A stretch of DNA of 64,000 nucleotides from assembly GCA_965222725.1 (NCBI GenBank), contig OZ244969.1, positions 3,286,001 to 3,350,000 on the forward strand. The letters run 5' to 3'. A model generated the notes under the pieces. That model did not search any database, was not told the origin of the DNA, and saw only the letters and a list, made by a program, of their open reading frames with translations. The first letter of the stretch is position 1; each line of letters starts with the position of its first letter. The stretch is from GCA-2748575 sp965222725 (lineage in GTDB: Bacteria; Pseudomonadota; Gammaproteobacteria; Pseudomonadales; Ketobacteraceae). Position numbers and translations under genes: made by a program. This document shows positions 44,402-54,008 of this stretch, piece by piece.

Positions 44402-44421
44402 GATTGGGAAAACCTTTCTAT

Positions 44422-45147
44422 TTATAAACGGGTGGTGTGCATAAAATAATTCACGGCCACATCATGACCGATTTTATAAATGTTGGTGAGGGGGTTGTAG
44501 GTGAGGCCGCTCACATTCTCCACTTCCAGATCGGCATGGCGAGCCCAGGCGCCCAGTTCGGAGGGCCGGATAAAACGCAGGTAATCATGGGTGCCGCGAG
44601 GTACCAGATTCAACACGTATTCCGCACCGATAATGGCGAGCAGATAAGACTTGGGGTTTCGGTTGATGGTGGAAAAGAACACATGGCCGCCGGGTTTAAC
44701 GAGCCGGCTGCAGGCCGCCACCACGGAGCCCGGATCCGGTACATGCTCCAGCATTTCCAGGCAGGTCACCACATCAAAGCTGGCGGGCTCGGCTTCCGCC
44801 AATGCTTCTACGGCAATCTGCCGGTACTGGATTGTCAGCCCGGATTCACGGGCATGCGCCTCGGCCACCTGCAGATTGGCGCCCGCCAGATCAATGCCGG
44901 TAACCTCAGCACCCAGGTGAGCCAGGCCTTCAGCCAGAATACCTCCACCGCAGCCCACATCCAGTACCCGTTTGCCCTTGAGGGGAGCCCGTTGATTGAT
45001 GTAATCCAGGCGCAGCGGATTGATTTCATGGAGTGGTTTAAATTCGCCGGACAGGTCCCACCATTTGTCAGCAATGGATTCAAACTTGGCCAGTTCCTGC
45101 TGATCCACATTCACAGGCGCATTCACAGGTTGGTTGGGTTGTGTCAT
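44422..45147 (-). CDS. ubiG: Ubiquinone biosynthesis O-methyltransferase UbiG
   Basis: 241 residues. Carries out both O-methylations of ubiquinone synthesis. Motif I DVGCGGGILAEGLAHLGAEV, then TGIDLAGANL, and CLEMLEHVPDP; the family-specific WWDLSGEFKPLHEINPLR is near the N terminus. AGGGGAT precedes the ATG. It starts 12 bp after the deaminase stop. Confidence 0.95.
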   Translation of the reverse strand: MTQPNQPVNAPVNVDQQELAKFESIADKWWDLSGEFKPLHEINPLRLDYINQRAPLKGKRVLDVGCGGGILAEGLAHLGAEVTGIDLAGANLQVAEAHARESGLTIQYRQIAVEALAEAEPASFDVVTCLEMLEHVPDPGSVVAACSRLVKPGGHVFFSTINRNPKSYLLAIIGAEYVLNLVPRGTHDYLRFIRPSELGAWARHADLEVENVSGLTYNPLTNIYKIGHDVAVNYFMHTTRL

Positions 45148-45159
45148 CAGTTGATCCCC

Positions 45160-46485
45160 TCAGGCCGTTGGGTCGGTGGCGGCAATTTTTTGCTGCCAGC
45201 CGAGGCAGCGGGTAATGATGTTTTCTTCATGCAGGGTCAGCAGTAACCGGTCTGCCATTACCTGGCGGCCTGCCACCCAGCTGTCGGACACCTTGTCGGC
45301 GGTGGTGGAGTACACCAGCTGGGACACGGGATCATAGAAGGGTGTGCTTTCCGGTGCCGTGGTGCTGACAGCAATAAAGTCCGCCGCTTTACCAGGCTCG
45401 AGGCTGCCGGTGACATCTTCAAGCCCCAGTGCTTTAGCGCCGTTGATGGTGGCCATGCGCAGGGCTGTATCGGCGGGTACCGCTGCCGGGTCATTGGCAA
45501 CCCCTTTGGCCAGCAGTGCCGCGGTACGCATCTCGCCAAACATATCCAGGTCGTTGTTGCTGGCGGCGCCGTCGGTACCCAGGGCGACGTTAACTCCTTT
45601 GTCCACCAGTTTCGCCACCGGGCAGAAACCGCTGGCAAGTTTCAGGTTGGATTCGGGGCAGTGCACAACGTGGGTGCCGGACTCCGCCACCATCTCGATG
45701 TCTTCATCGGTGAGCTGGGTCATATGGGTGGCCTGAAACTGGGGGTTCAGCAGGCCCAGCTCAAACAGGCGCTGAATGGGACGCTTGCCGGTTTGTGCGA
45801 CGGCTTCTTCCACTTCGTGGGCGGTTTCATGCAGGTGGATATGAATGCCCATCTGGGTCTCTACCGCAATGGTGGCAATTCGCTTCAGGGGTGTGTCCGA
45901 CACCGTATAAGGTGCATGTGGGCCAAAGTTGATATTGATCAGGTCATGACTGCGGAAATCGTCGTGCAGTGCCAGCCCCTTGTGAATATATTCATCGGCC
46001 GACTGGGCCCAGGCGGAGGGAAAATCCAGAATAGGGAACGACAGACAGGTGCGGATATGGGCGTCGTTAGCTGCCCGTGCTGTCACGTTGGGGAAAAAGT
46101 ACATGTCGTTGAAACAGGTGGTACCGCCCCGAAGCATTTCGGCAATCGCCAGTTGGGTGCCGTCGTGAACAAATTCCTCGTTGACCCAGGCGCCTTCGGC
46201 AGGCCAGATATGATCGTTTAACCAGGTCATCAGCGGCAGGTCGTCTGCCAGGCCGCGAAACAGCGACATGGCCGCGTGGGTGTGGGCATTCACCAGCCCC
46301 GGCATCAGGATATGGTTGCGCTTTTCGATCACCTGATCCGACACGTAATCGTGCTGGTTAATGGGTGCGATGGCAACGATCTTTTCCTTGTCCACGATAA
46401 GAGCATGATTTTCGTATTGCCGTGATTTTGCATCCACCGTCACTATCCAGCGGGCGTTGACAATAAGGTCCACAGACTGGCTCAT
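45160..46485 (-). CDS. TRZ/ATZ-family deaminase, probable methylthioadenosine deaminase
   Basis: 441-residue metal-dependent amidohydrolase: HTHAAMSLFRGLADDLPLMT (HxH), HIHLHETAHEVEEA, ATHMTQL and ALGTDGAASNNDLDM carry the metal and catalytic residues. The ATG at 46485 is used because AGGAAG lies upstream and the family N terminus (MSQSVDLIVNARWIV) follows; the frame is open further 5'. The gene is beside mtnA, as in Pseudomonas, where the homologue deaminates 5'-methylthioadenosine so that methylthioinosine can be phosphorolysed to the MtnA substrate. Confidence 0.88.
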   Translation of the reverse strand: MSQSVDLIVNARWIVTVDAKSRQYENHALIVDKEKIVAIAPINQHDYVSDQVIEKRNHILMPGLVNAHTHAAMSLFRGLADDLPLMTWLNDHIWPAEGAWVNEEFVHDGTQLAIAEMLRGGTTCFNDMYFFPNVTARAANDAHIRTCLSFPILDFPSAWAQSADEYIHKGLALHDDFRSHDLININFGPHAPYTVSDTPLKRIATIAVETQMGIHIHLHETAHEVEEAVAQTGKRPIQRLFELGLLNPQFQATHMTQLTDEDIEMVAESGTHVVHCPESNLKLASGFCPVAKLVDKGVNVALGTDGAASNNDLDMFGEMRTAALLAKGVANDPAAVPADTALRMATINGAKALGLEDVTGSLEPGKAADFIAVSTTAPESTPFYDPVSQLVYSTTADKVSDSWVAGRQVMADRLLLTLHEENIITRCLGWQQKIAATDPTA

Positions 46486-46547
46486 TGTTTCTGGCTTCCT
46501 TATGGCGTAAACCGTTAACTTTCCGCGCAATATTACCTGAGCGGGCT

Positions 46548-46553
46548 TATAAT
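46548..46553 (+). promoter_or_regulatory. Perfect TATAAT -10 element upstream of mtnA
   Basis: TATAAT at 46548-46553 preceded by GCT, 39 bases before the mtnA ATG, in the 106-bp divergent gap. No good -35 seen. Confidence 0.45.
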
Positions 46554-46591
46554 GCCCAATCCTGTTCACCGACTTTTTGAGTAAGGATTTC

Positions 46592-47668
46592 ATGAGCTCC
46601 GATAATCATCATGCCGCCCATTCCTTCAGCGCCATTGTCTGGGAAAAGGACAGTCTGCAGCTGCTGGATCAGCGCCAGCTGCCTTTGCAAGAAACCTGGA
46701 TAGCGCACCAGAGCGTGGATGAGGTGGTGGTCTCAATCCGGGAGATGGTGGTGCGTGGCGCACCGGCAATCGGTATTACCGCCGCCTATGGCGTTGCCAT
46801 TGCGGGGCGTAACCGTTTTGCCGAATCCGGCAGCGGCTGGCAGGTGGCCATTAAAGATGACATGGAAAAGCTGGCGGGTTCCCGGCCTACCGCAGTGAAC
46901 CTGTTTTGGGCGCTGGAGCGCATGCAGCAACTGATCGACAGCTTGCCTGCCGATTCAAGCCCCTATGACGCGTTACTGATTGCTGCGGAAAAAATCCACC
47001 AGGAAGACCTGCAAGCCAATCTCACCATGGGCGCACTGGGTGCTGACCTGATCCGCAATGCGGACCAGCAGGGAAAGGGTGTTATTACCCACTGCAACAC
47101 CGGTACGCTGGCCACCGGCGGCTACGGAACCGCCCTGGGCGTGATTCGCTCCGCCTGGCATGAAGGCCTGATAGATCGCGTGCACGCCGACGAAACCCGG
47201 CCCTGGCTGCAGGGCTCCCGCCTGACGGCCTGGGAGCTGGCCAGGGACAATATCCCGGTGTCCCTGAATGCCGACAGCGCGGCGGCCTATCTGATGGCAC
47301 AGGGCAATATCGGCTGGGTCATTACAGGCGCTGATCGAATAACAGCCAATGGCGATGTGGCCAACAAGATAGGTACCTATTCCCTGGCGGTGCTGGCCCG
47401 GTATCACGGGGTCAAATTCATGGTGGTGGCACCGTCCACCACCTTTGATCTGGAGCTGGGCAGTGGCGCCAGCATCCCCATTGAGCAGCGTACCGCCGAC
47501 GAAGTGCTGACGGTGGGTGGTCAGCGTCTTGCGCCTCCCGGCTGCGACGCCTTCAACCCGGTTTTTGATGTGACCCCGGCAGCTCTTGTTGATGCCATCG
47601 TGACGGAAAAAGGTGTCATCGAAAGCCCCTGTCCGGCTTCGGTGAGCAGGGTTCTGCAAGGCGCCTGA
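46592..47668 (+). CDS. mtnA: Methylthioribose-1-phosphate isomerase
   Basis: 358 residues. Isomerises methylthioribose-1-phosphate to the ribulose form in methionine salvage. Signature stretches: RGAPAIGITAAYGVAIAGR, VITHCNTGTLATGGYGTALG with the catalytic Cys, VHADETRPWLQGSRLTAWEL, VITGADRITANGDVANKIGT and catalytic Asp within GADRI. The ATG at 46592 has AAGGA upstream; a TTG five codons earlier is less likely. Divergent from the deaminase of the same pathway. Confidence 0.95.
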   Translation: MSSDNHHAAHSFSAIVWEKDSLQLLDQRQLPLQETWIAHQSVDEVVVSIREMVVRGAPAIGITAAYGVAIAGRNRFAESGSGWQVAIKDDMEKLAGSRPTAVNLFWALERMQQLIDSLPADSSPYDALLIAAEKIHQEDLQANLTMGALGADLIRNADQQGKGVITHCNTGTLATGGYGTALGVIRSAWHEGLIDRVHADETRPWLQGSRLTAWELARDNIPVSLNADSAAAYLMAQGNIGWVITGADRITANGDVANKIGTYSLAVLARYHGVKFMVVAPSTTFDLELGSGASIPIEQRTADEVLTVGGQRLAPPGCDAFNPVFDVTPAALVDAIVTEKGVIESPCPASVSRVLQGA

Positions 47669-47803
47669 CAGCTTTCCCTAAGCTGTTGGAAAATACGCAA
47701 AAAAATGGCCGAAAGGTTAGGGCTTGCGGGGGTTATGTGTTAATATTGCAAGCTTAAATTTAGCTCAGGTTGAACAAAACAATAACGAAATACAACGAAC
47801 CAG

Positions 47804-47893
47804 ATGAGTCCAGAAACGAGCCGTATCCAGCACCGCAAAAACGTGCCCTGCATGGTTGACTGTGTCGATACTTTGATGCAGCGACTCGTTTAA
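47804..47893 (+). CDS. Possible 29-codon leader ORF upstream of gyrA
   Basis: ATG at 47804 to TAA at 47893, 19 bases before the gyrA ATG, with no ribosome-binding site visible. The segment also forms a potential nested stem: AAACGAG (47814-47820) with CTCGTTT (47885-47891), and CTGCAT (47848-47853) with ATGCAG (47876-47881). It may be a chance ORF inside a structured leader. Confidence 0.25.
   Translation: MSPETSRIQHRKNVPCMVDCVDTLMQRLV
47814..47891 (+). promoter_or_regulatory. Structured leader of gyrA
   Basis: Two nested perfect inverted repeats (7 and 6 bp) within the 244-bp gap mtnA-gyrA. The outer arm ends 21 bases from the gyrA start codon, close enough to affect translation initiation. 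A TAATAT (47741-47746) upstream could be a -10 but lacks a good -35. Confidence 0.4.
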
Positions 47894-47912
47894 ATCTCAG
47901 GCCAGGAAGCAG

Positions 47913-50567
47913 ATGTCAGAATTAGCCAAAGAAATCCTTCCCGTAAATATCGAAGACGAACTCAAACAATCCTACCTTGACTACGCCATGAGCGTAATTG
48001 TCGGCCGTGCATTGCCTGACGTGCGCGATGGTCTGAAGCCGGTGCACAGGCGCGTGCTGTATGCCATGCACGAGCTGAGCAACGACTGGAACAAGCCCTA
48101 CAAGAAATCAGCCCGTATCGTGGGCGATGTTATCGGTAAATATCACCCCCATGGCGATTCCGCCGTGTACGACACCATTGTGCGCATGGCGCAGGACTTT
48201 TCCCTGCGTTACACCCTGGTGGACGGGCAGGGCAACTTCGGTTCCATCGACGGTGATAACGCGGCTGCCATGCGTTATACCGAGATCCGCATGGCCAAGA
48301 TCGCCCATGAGCTGCTGGCGGATCTGGACAAGGAAACCGTTGATTTCGTGGACAACTACGACGGCTCCGAGCAGATGCCGTCGGTACTGCCCACCCGGGT
48401 CCCCAACCTGCTGGTGAACGGTTCCTCCGGTATCGCGGTGGGTATGGCCACCAATATTCCCCCCCACAACCTGGGCGAAGTGATTGATGGCTGCCTGGCC
48501 TATATCGATAACAACGATATTGATATTGACGGCCTGATGGAGCATATCAAAGGTCCTGATTTGCCCACAGCCGGCATTATCAACGGCCGTGCCGGCATTT
48601 TGCAGGCTTATCGTACCGGCCGGGGCCGTATTTACATGCGTGCCCGTGCCCATATCGAAACCAATGAAAAAAGCGGCCGCGAATCCATTGTGGTCACCGA
48701 GATTCCCTATCAGCTCAACAAGCTGCGCCTGATCGAAAAGATCGCCGAGCTGGTAAAAGAGAAAAAGATTGAAGGTATCGCTGAACTGCGGGATGAATCC
48801 GACAAAGACGGTATCCGCCTGGTGATTGAAGTCCGCCGCGGTGAAAACGCCGAGGTATTGCTGAACAACCTGTACAGCCAGACTCAGCTGGAAAGCGTGT
48901 TTGGTATCAATATGGTGGGCCTTGTGGATGGTCAGCCCAGGCTGATGAACCTGAAAGGCATCATTGAATGCTTTGTGCGTCACCGCCGCGAAGTGGTCAC
49001 CCGCCGAACCGTTTTTGACCTGCGCAAGGCCCGCGAGCGGGGCCATGTACTGGAAGGCCTGGCCGTGGCGCTGGCCAATATTGATCCGGTGATCGAGCTG
49101 ATCAAATCCTCTCCCAGCAGGCAGGTGGCTGAAGAGCAACTGCTGGCCAAGGGATGGAAACCGGGTTATGTGATGGAAATGCTCGAGCGTGCCGGTGATC
49201 ACAACGCCTGTCGCCCTGACGGTGTCAGCGATGATTACGGTATTCGTGACGATAACCTTTATTACCTGTCGCCGATTCAGGCAAAAGAAATTCTGGATAT
49301 GCGCCTGCACCGCCTCACCGGTCTGGAGCACGAAAAGCTGATCCAGGATTATCAGGAAAAGCTGGACCTGATCAAGGAGCTGTCGCTCATACTGGCGGAT
49401 CCGCAACGCCTGATGCAGGTGATTGTGGAAGAACTGCAGGCCGTTCGCGAAATGTATGCGGACGACCGTAAAACAGAGATCGTGACTTCCCGTCTGGATC
49501 TGACTCACGAAGACCTGATTACTGAAGAGAATGTGGTAGTGACCATCTCCCACGGTGGTTATGCCAAGATCCAGCCCATTGACACCTATCAGGCCCAGAA
49601 ACGGGGTGGCCGCGGCAAGGCCGCCACTCAGGTGAAAGATGAGGATTATATCGAGCACCTGATGGTGACCAGCACCCACGACACCATCCTTTGTTTTACC
49701 GACGAAGGCAAGGTGTACTGGCTGAAGGTCTATCAACTGCCCCAGGGCGGTCGACAGTCCCGTGGCCGGCCCATTGTGAATATTCTGCCTTTGACAGAGT
49801 CGGAAAAAATCACCGCCATACTGCCGTTGCGTGAGTATGAGGAAGGCAAGTTTGTGTTCATGGCTACCAGCAACGGTACCGTTAAAAAGGTAGAGCTGGC
49901 AGCTTTCTCCCGCCCCAGAAGCAGTGGCCTGATTGCCATCGAGCTGGAAGGGGATAACCACCTGATCGGGGTAGCGATTACCGACGGTGGCCAGGATATC
50001 ATGCTGTTTTCTTCTGAAGGCAAGGCGGTTCGTTTTAAAGAGGACGATGTCCGTTCCATGGGCCGTACAGCTCGCGGCGTGAAAGGTATGAACCTGCCGG
50101 ATGGCGCCAGCCTGATTTCACTGATCGTGCCGGTTGAAGGCGGTCAGATCCTGACCGCCAGTGAAAATGGTTATGGAAAACGTACCCTGGCCACTGAATT
50201 CCCCACCAAGGGCCGTGCCGGTAAAGGCATGATTGCCATGAGCGCCAGCGAACGTAACGGCGACATGGTGGCTGCGGTGCAGGTGCTGAACGGCGAGGAA
50301 ATCATGCTTATCAGCAACCAGGGCACACTGGTACGTACCCGGGTGGATGAAATTTCCGTTCAGGGCCGTAATACTCAGGGTGTGACTCTGATTCGCCTGG
50401 GCGATAGCGAGCACCTTGTCGGCGCTGTCCGTATTGAAGAGGTGGACGAAGAGGACCTGGAAGCGTTACCTGACGCAGGTTCTGGCGATGTTGCTGAAGC
50501 ACCACCGGCAGCAGAGGGTGGCGACGATTCGCCGGCAGATGAATCCGGCGATGGCGACGAAGTCTGA
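47913..50567 (+). CDS. gyrA: DNA gyrase subunit A
   Basis: 884 residues. Breaks and rejoins DNA during supercoiling. Tyr122 (AAAMRYTEIRM) is the DNA-attacking residue. The quinolone-determining region reads GDSAVYD with Ser83 and Asp87, the susceptible-type residues. The C-terminal half has the beta-pinwheel repeats and the GyrA box (QKRGGRGK). The last 45 residues are acidic (EEVDEEDLEALPD onwards). AGGAAG lies before the ATG. First gene of the block leading to rpsA; the leader is structured. Confidence 0.98.
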   Translation: MSELAKEILPVNIEDELKQSYLDYAMSVIVGRALPDVRDGLKPVHRRVLYAMHELSNDWNKPYKKSARIVGDVIGKYHPHGDSAVYDTIVRMAQDFSLRYTLVDGQGNFGSIDGDNAAAMRYTEIRMAKIAHELLADLDKETVDFVDNYDGSEQMPSVLPTRVPNLLVNGSSGIAVGMATNIPPHNLGEVIDGCLAYIDNNDIDIDGLMEHIKGPDLPTAGIINGRAGILQAYRTGRGRIYMRARAHIETNEKSGRESIVVTEIPYQLNKLRLIEKIAELVKEKKIEGIAELRDESDKDGIRLVIEVRRGENAEVLLNNLYSQTQLESVFGINMVGLVDGQPRLMNLKGIIECFVRHRREVVTRRTVFDLRKARERGHVLEGLAVALANIDPVIELIKSSPSRQVAEEQLLAKGWKPGYVMEMLERAGDHNACRPDGVSDDYGIRDDNLYYLSPIQAKEILDMRLHRLTGLEHEKLIQDYQEKLDLIKELSLILADPQRLMQVIVEELQAVREMYADDRKTEIVTSRLDLTHEDLITEENVVVTISHGGYAKIQPIDTYQAQKRGGRGKAATQVKDEDYIEHLMVTSTHDTILCFTDEGKVYWLKVYQLPQGGRQSRGRPIVNILPLTESEKITAILPLREYEEGKFVFMATSNGTVKKVELAAFSRPRSSGLIAIELEGDNHLIGVAITDGGQDIMLFSSEGKAVRFKEDDVRSMGRTARGVKGMNLPDGASLISLIVPVEGGQILTASENGYGKRTLATEFPTKGRAGKGMIAMSASERNGDMVAAVQVLNGEEIMLISNQGTLVRTRVDEISVQGRNTQGVTLIRLGDSEHLVGAVRIEEVDEEDLEALPDAGSGDVAEAPPAAEGGDDSPADESGDGDEV

Positions 50568-50631
50568 AGCAACAAAAGCCTGAAACAACCGTTGATTTTA
50601 CAGATACCGAGATAAAAGGAAGTCATTGGCA

Positions 50632-51711
50632 ATGACAAGAGCATACAATTTTTGTGCAGGTCCGGCGGCATTGCCGGAGGCCGTTCTCAAACAGGCACAG
50701 GAAGAAATCCTGGATTATCAGGGCAAGGGCCTGTCAGTCATGGAAATGAGTCACCGTTCTGCTGAAATGGTGGCCATTGCCGAAGCGGCGGAGCAGGATT
50801 TGCGGGATCTGATGGAAATCCCGCAAAACTATAAAGTGCTGTTTCTGCAGGGTGGAGCCAGCAGCCAGTTTGCGGCCATTCCCCTGAACCTTCTGGCGGG
50901 TAAAAGCAGTGCCGACTATATCAATACCGGGCAGTGGTCCAAAAAAGCCATCAAAGAGGCGCAACGCTATTGCCAGGTTAACGTGGCTGCCACTGACGAA
51001 GCCAATAACTTCACTGCGGTGCCGGCGTTCGATACCTGGAACCTGAGCGACGAAGCGGCCTACCTGCACTACACGCCTAATGAAACCATTGGTGGTGTGG
51101 AGTTTGATTTTATCCCGGACGTGAAAGCGCCGCTGGTAGCTGACATGTCTTCCACCATTCTGTCGCGCCCCCTGGACGTATCAAAGTTCGGTCTGATTTA
51201 TGCCGGCGCCCAGAAGAATATCGGCCCGGCCGGTATTACCGTGGTGATTGTGCGCGAAGATCTGCTGGGTCAGGCATCTGCTGCCACACCCACCATGCTG
51301 GATTATAAAACCCACGCCGACAACGATTCCATGTACAACACGCCACCCACTTATGCCTGGTATCTGGCGGGGCTGGTGTTCAAATGGCTGAAAGCCCAGG
51401 GCGGCCTGACCAAAATGGGCGAACTCAATGAAGCCAAAGCCAGCAAGCTTTACAGCTACATTGATAACAGCGACTTTTACGCCAATCCGGTGGCCGTGAA
51501 CAACCGCTCCTGGATGAATGTGCCTTTCACCCTTGCGGATGATTCTCTGGATAAAGAGTTCCTTAAAAAGTCTGAAGAAGCCGGCCTGCTCAACCTGAAA
51601 GGGCACCGCAGCGTGGGCGGCATGCGTGCCAGTATCTATAATGCAGTACCCATGGCGGCGGTGGACGCGCTGATTGATTTCATGGCAGAGTTCGAGAAAA
51701 ACCGAGGCTGA
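50632..51711 (+). CDS. serC: Phosphoserine aminotransferase
   Basis: 359 residues, PLP enzyme of serine (and pyridoxal) biosynthesis. RAYNFCAGPAALPEAVL at the start, FLQGGASSQFAAIPLNLL, ADMSSTILSRPLDVSKFG, and the PLP lysine in IYAGAQKNIGPAGITV. The ATG at 50632 with AAAAGGAAG upstream is preferred to a TTG at 50626. Next gene (pheA) starts 7 bases after its stop. Confidence 0.96.
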   Translation: MTRAYNFCAGPAALPEAVLKQAQEEILDYQGKGLSVMEMSHRSAEMVAIAEAAEQDLRDLMEIPQNYKVLFLQGGASSQFAAIPLNLLAGKSSADYINTGQWSKKAIKEAQRYCQVNVAATDEANNFTAVPAFDTWNLSDEAAYLHYTPNETIGGVEFDFIPDVKAPLVADMSSTILSRPLDVSKFGLIYAGAQKNIGPAGITVVIVREDLLGQASAATPTMLDYKTHADNDSMYNTPPTYAWYLAGLVFKWLKAQGGLTKMGELNEAKASKLYSYIDNSDFYANPVAVNNRSWMNVPFTLADDSLDKEFLKKSEEAGLLNLKGHRSVGGMRASIYNAVPMAAVDALIDFMAEFEKNRG

Positions 51712-51718
51712 CAGCCCA

Positions 51719-52816
51719 ATGGCGGATTTACCCACACTGGAAAACCTGAGAGACGCGATTGATCATATTGATCAGGAAATACAACGCCTGATTAACGAAC
51801 GGGCCAAATGTGCCCAGCAAGTCGCCGAAGTCAAGCAGCTGGAAAGCGATGCTCCGGAGCGCGTGCTCTATTATCGTCCCGAGAGAGAAGCTCAGGTATT
51901 ACGCAAAGTCATGGAGCGTAATCAGGGCCCCCTGTCTCAGGAAACCGTTGCCCGGTTGTTCCGCGAAATCATGTCTGCCTGCCTGGCGCTCGAAGAGCCC
52001 ATGAAAATTGCTTATCTGGGTCCGGAAGGAACCTTTACTCAGGCCGCGGCGATCAAGCACTTCGGCCACGCAGTGAAGAGCATTTCGCAAACCACCATTG
52101 ATGAAGTGTTTCGCGAGGTGCATGCCGGTGCCGCCAATTACGGTGTGGTGCCGGTGGAAAATACCACCGAAGGCATGGTGAACACCACGCTCGACAGCTT
52201 TATCAATGCGCCGTTAAAAATCTGTGGCGAAGTGGAACTGCGTATCCACCATCACTTTCTGGTGGGGTCTGCCACCAAGGAAGATTCCGTTACCCGGATT
52301 TACTCCCATCAGCAGTCACTGGCCCAGTGCCGCAAATGGCTGGATGCCCATTACCCCAAAGCAGAACGTATTGCCGTAAGCAGCAATTCCGAAGCCGCCC
52401 GACGGTTAAAGGATGAATGGCACGCAGCGGCTATTGCCGGTGAAATGGCCGCCGAAATTTATGGCCTGAAAAAGCTGGTGTCCAACATAGAAGACAACCC
52501 CAATAACACCACCCGTTTCCTGATTGTGGGCAATGAATCGGTGCCGCCGTCAGGAGATGACAAAACCTCTATTCTGGTTTCCATGAAAAACAAACCGGGA
52601 GCATTGCTGGAACTGTTGCAGCCCTTCGAATCTGCCAATATCAGCCTGACCCGTCTGGAAACCCGACCCGCCCCCAATGACAAGTGGGCTTATGTTTTCT
52701 TTATCGATTTCGAAGGCCACGAGCAGGACGAAAAGGTGGCCAGAGTACTGGCTGAGCTGGACAGCAAAGCGGCCCATGTGAAGCGTCTGGGCTCTTACCC
52801 CCGGGCGGTGCTCTAA
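51719..52816 (+). CDS. pheA: Chorismate mutase-prephenate dehydratase (P-protein)
   Basis: 365-residue bifunctional enzyme of phenylalanine synthesis: AroQ chorismate mutase (about 1-90: LENLRDAIDHIDQEIQRLIN), prephenate dehydratase (about 98-275: IAYLGPEGTFTQAAAIKHFG, VVPVENTTEGMVN, NNTTRFLIVG), and a C-terminal ACT domain (about 285-360: SILVSMKNKPGALLELLQPF) that senses phenylalanine. The ATG at 51719 is used; earlier in-frame codons lie inside serC. Co-transcribed with serC (7-bp gap). Confidence 0.96.
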   Translation: MADLPTLENLRDAIDHIDQEIQRLINERAKCAQQVAEVKQLESDAPERVLYYRPEREAQVLRKVMERNQGPLSQETVARLFREIMSACLALEEPMKIAYLGPEGTFTQAAAIKHFGHAVKSISQTTIDEVFREVHAGAANYGVVPVENTTEGMVNTTLDSFINAPLKICGEVELRIHHHFLVGSATKEDSVTRIYSHQQSLAQCRKWLDAHYPKAERIAVSSNSEAARRLKDEWHAAAIAGEMAAEIYGLKKLVSNIEDNPNNTTRFLIVGNESVPPSGDDKTSILVSMKNKPGALLELLQPFESANISLTRLETRPAPNDKWAYVFFIDFEGHEQDEKVARVLAELDSKAAHVKRLGSYPRAVL

Positions 52817-52889
52817 AGCAGCAAAAGCCCGGTGTTTCTCCGGCAATTTTTTCAGGTACTCATACAGGGATATATAGCGAGAGGCTGCC

Positions 52890-54008
52890 ATGACTTGTGA
52901 TTTTGTAGCGATAGCGACCGACGGCGTGCAGGGATTAACCCCCTACCAGCCGGGCAAACCCATCGACGAACTGGAGCGGGAGCTGGGTATCAGCAATATC
53001 GTCAAGCTGGCCAGCAATGAAAATCCGCTGGGCCCCAGCAAAAAAGTGCTGGAAGCTTTGCAAGCCCAGCTCAAGGATCTGACCCGTTACCCTGACGGCA
53101 ACGGGTTCCTGTTAAAGCAGGCATTGAGCCAGCATCTGCAAGTGGCGCCGGAACAGATCACCCTGGGTAACGGTTCCAATGACACCCTGGATCTGATTGC
53201 CCGAGCTTACCTGGCACCTGGCCGCGAAGCGATTTTCTCTGAATATGCGTTCGCCGTGTACCCCATTGCCACTCAGGCAGCGGGCGCCACTGCTGTGGTG
53301 ACCCCGGCAAAAGACTGGGGCCATGACCTTAACGCCATAAAGGCCGCGATTACTGACAAGACCCGGTTGATCTTTCTGGCGAACCCCAATAATCCCACCG
53401 GCACCTGGTTTAACCGTTCCGAGTTTGAAGCCTTTATCGCGAATGTGCCGGAAAACGTGATTGTGGTGCTGGACGAAGCCTATTCCGAATACGTGGAAGA
53501 CCCAACATACCCTGATGGCCTGAAGTACCTGGATCAGTACCCCAATCTCATCATCACCCGTACCTTTTCCAAAGCCTATGGGTTGGCGTCATTAAGAGTG
53601 GGTTACAGCGTGTCCCATCCTCAGATTGCCGATGTGATTAACCGAATCCGCAATCCTTTTAATGTGGACAGCTTTGCGCTGGCCGCCGCCACTGCAGCAT
53701 TGCAGGACACCGATTACATTGCCGAGAGTGTGGCGCTCAACCGGGAAGGCTATCAGCTGCTCACCAAAGCGGTTACCGAAAGGCAGTTGGGTTTTATTCC
53801 CTCGGTAGGAAACTTTGTCAGCGTGGATTTCGGGATGGATGCCGCACCTGTTTATGAAGCATTACTGCGTGAAGGTGTGATCGTGCGCCCCATGGCCGCC
53901 TATAAAATGCCCACCTTTTTGCGGGTCAGTATCGGTCTTCCGGAAGAGAATGAGCGCTTTATTCAGGCGCTGGATTCGGAAGCGGTACAAACGGCTATGG
54001 GGAAATAA
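52890..54008 (+). CDS. hisC: Histidinol-phosphate / aromatic aminotransferase HisC
   Basis: 372 residues. Class I/II PLP aminotransferase: LASNENPLGPSKKVLEAL, NPNNPTGTWF, VVLDEAYSEY, and PLP lysine in TRTFSKAYGLASLRVGY. Position between pheA and tyrA-aroA suggests that, beside histidinol phosphate, it may transaminate aromatic keto acids, as the HisC2 copy in this operon does in pseudomonads. GAGAGG precedes the ATG; the stop overlaps the next start by one base. Confidence 0.93.
   Translation: MTCDFVAIATDGVQGLTPYQPGKPIDELERELGISNIVKLASNENPLGPSKKVLEALQAQLKDLTRYPDGNGFLLKQALSQHLQVAPEQITLGNGSNDTLDLIARAYLAPGREAIFSEYAFAVYPIATQAAGATAVVTPAKDWGHDLNAIKAAITDKTRLIFLANPNNPTGTWFNRSEFEAFIANVPENVIVVLDEAYSEYVEDPTYPDGLKYLDQYPNLIITRTFSKAYGLASLRVGYSVSHPQIADVINRIRNPFNVDSFALAAATAALQDTDYIAESVALNREGYQLLTKAVTERQLGFIPSVGNFVSVDFGMDAAPVYEALLREGVIVRPMAAYKMPTFLRVSIGLPEENERFIQALDSEAVQTAMGK

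Noticed and set aside
47741..47746. gyrA promoter at TAATAT
   Set aside because: No acceptable -35 at 16-18 bp spacing (TAGGGC at 17 bp), so not listed as a promoter.
48108..49961. 617-codon open frame antisense to gyrA
   Set aside because: Mirror of gyrA codon bias. The sense strand has full GyrA motifs, and the antisense product has no recognisable domain.
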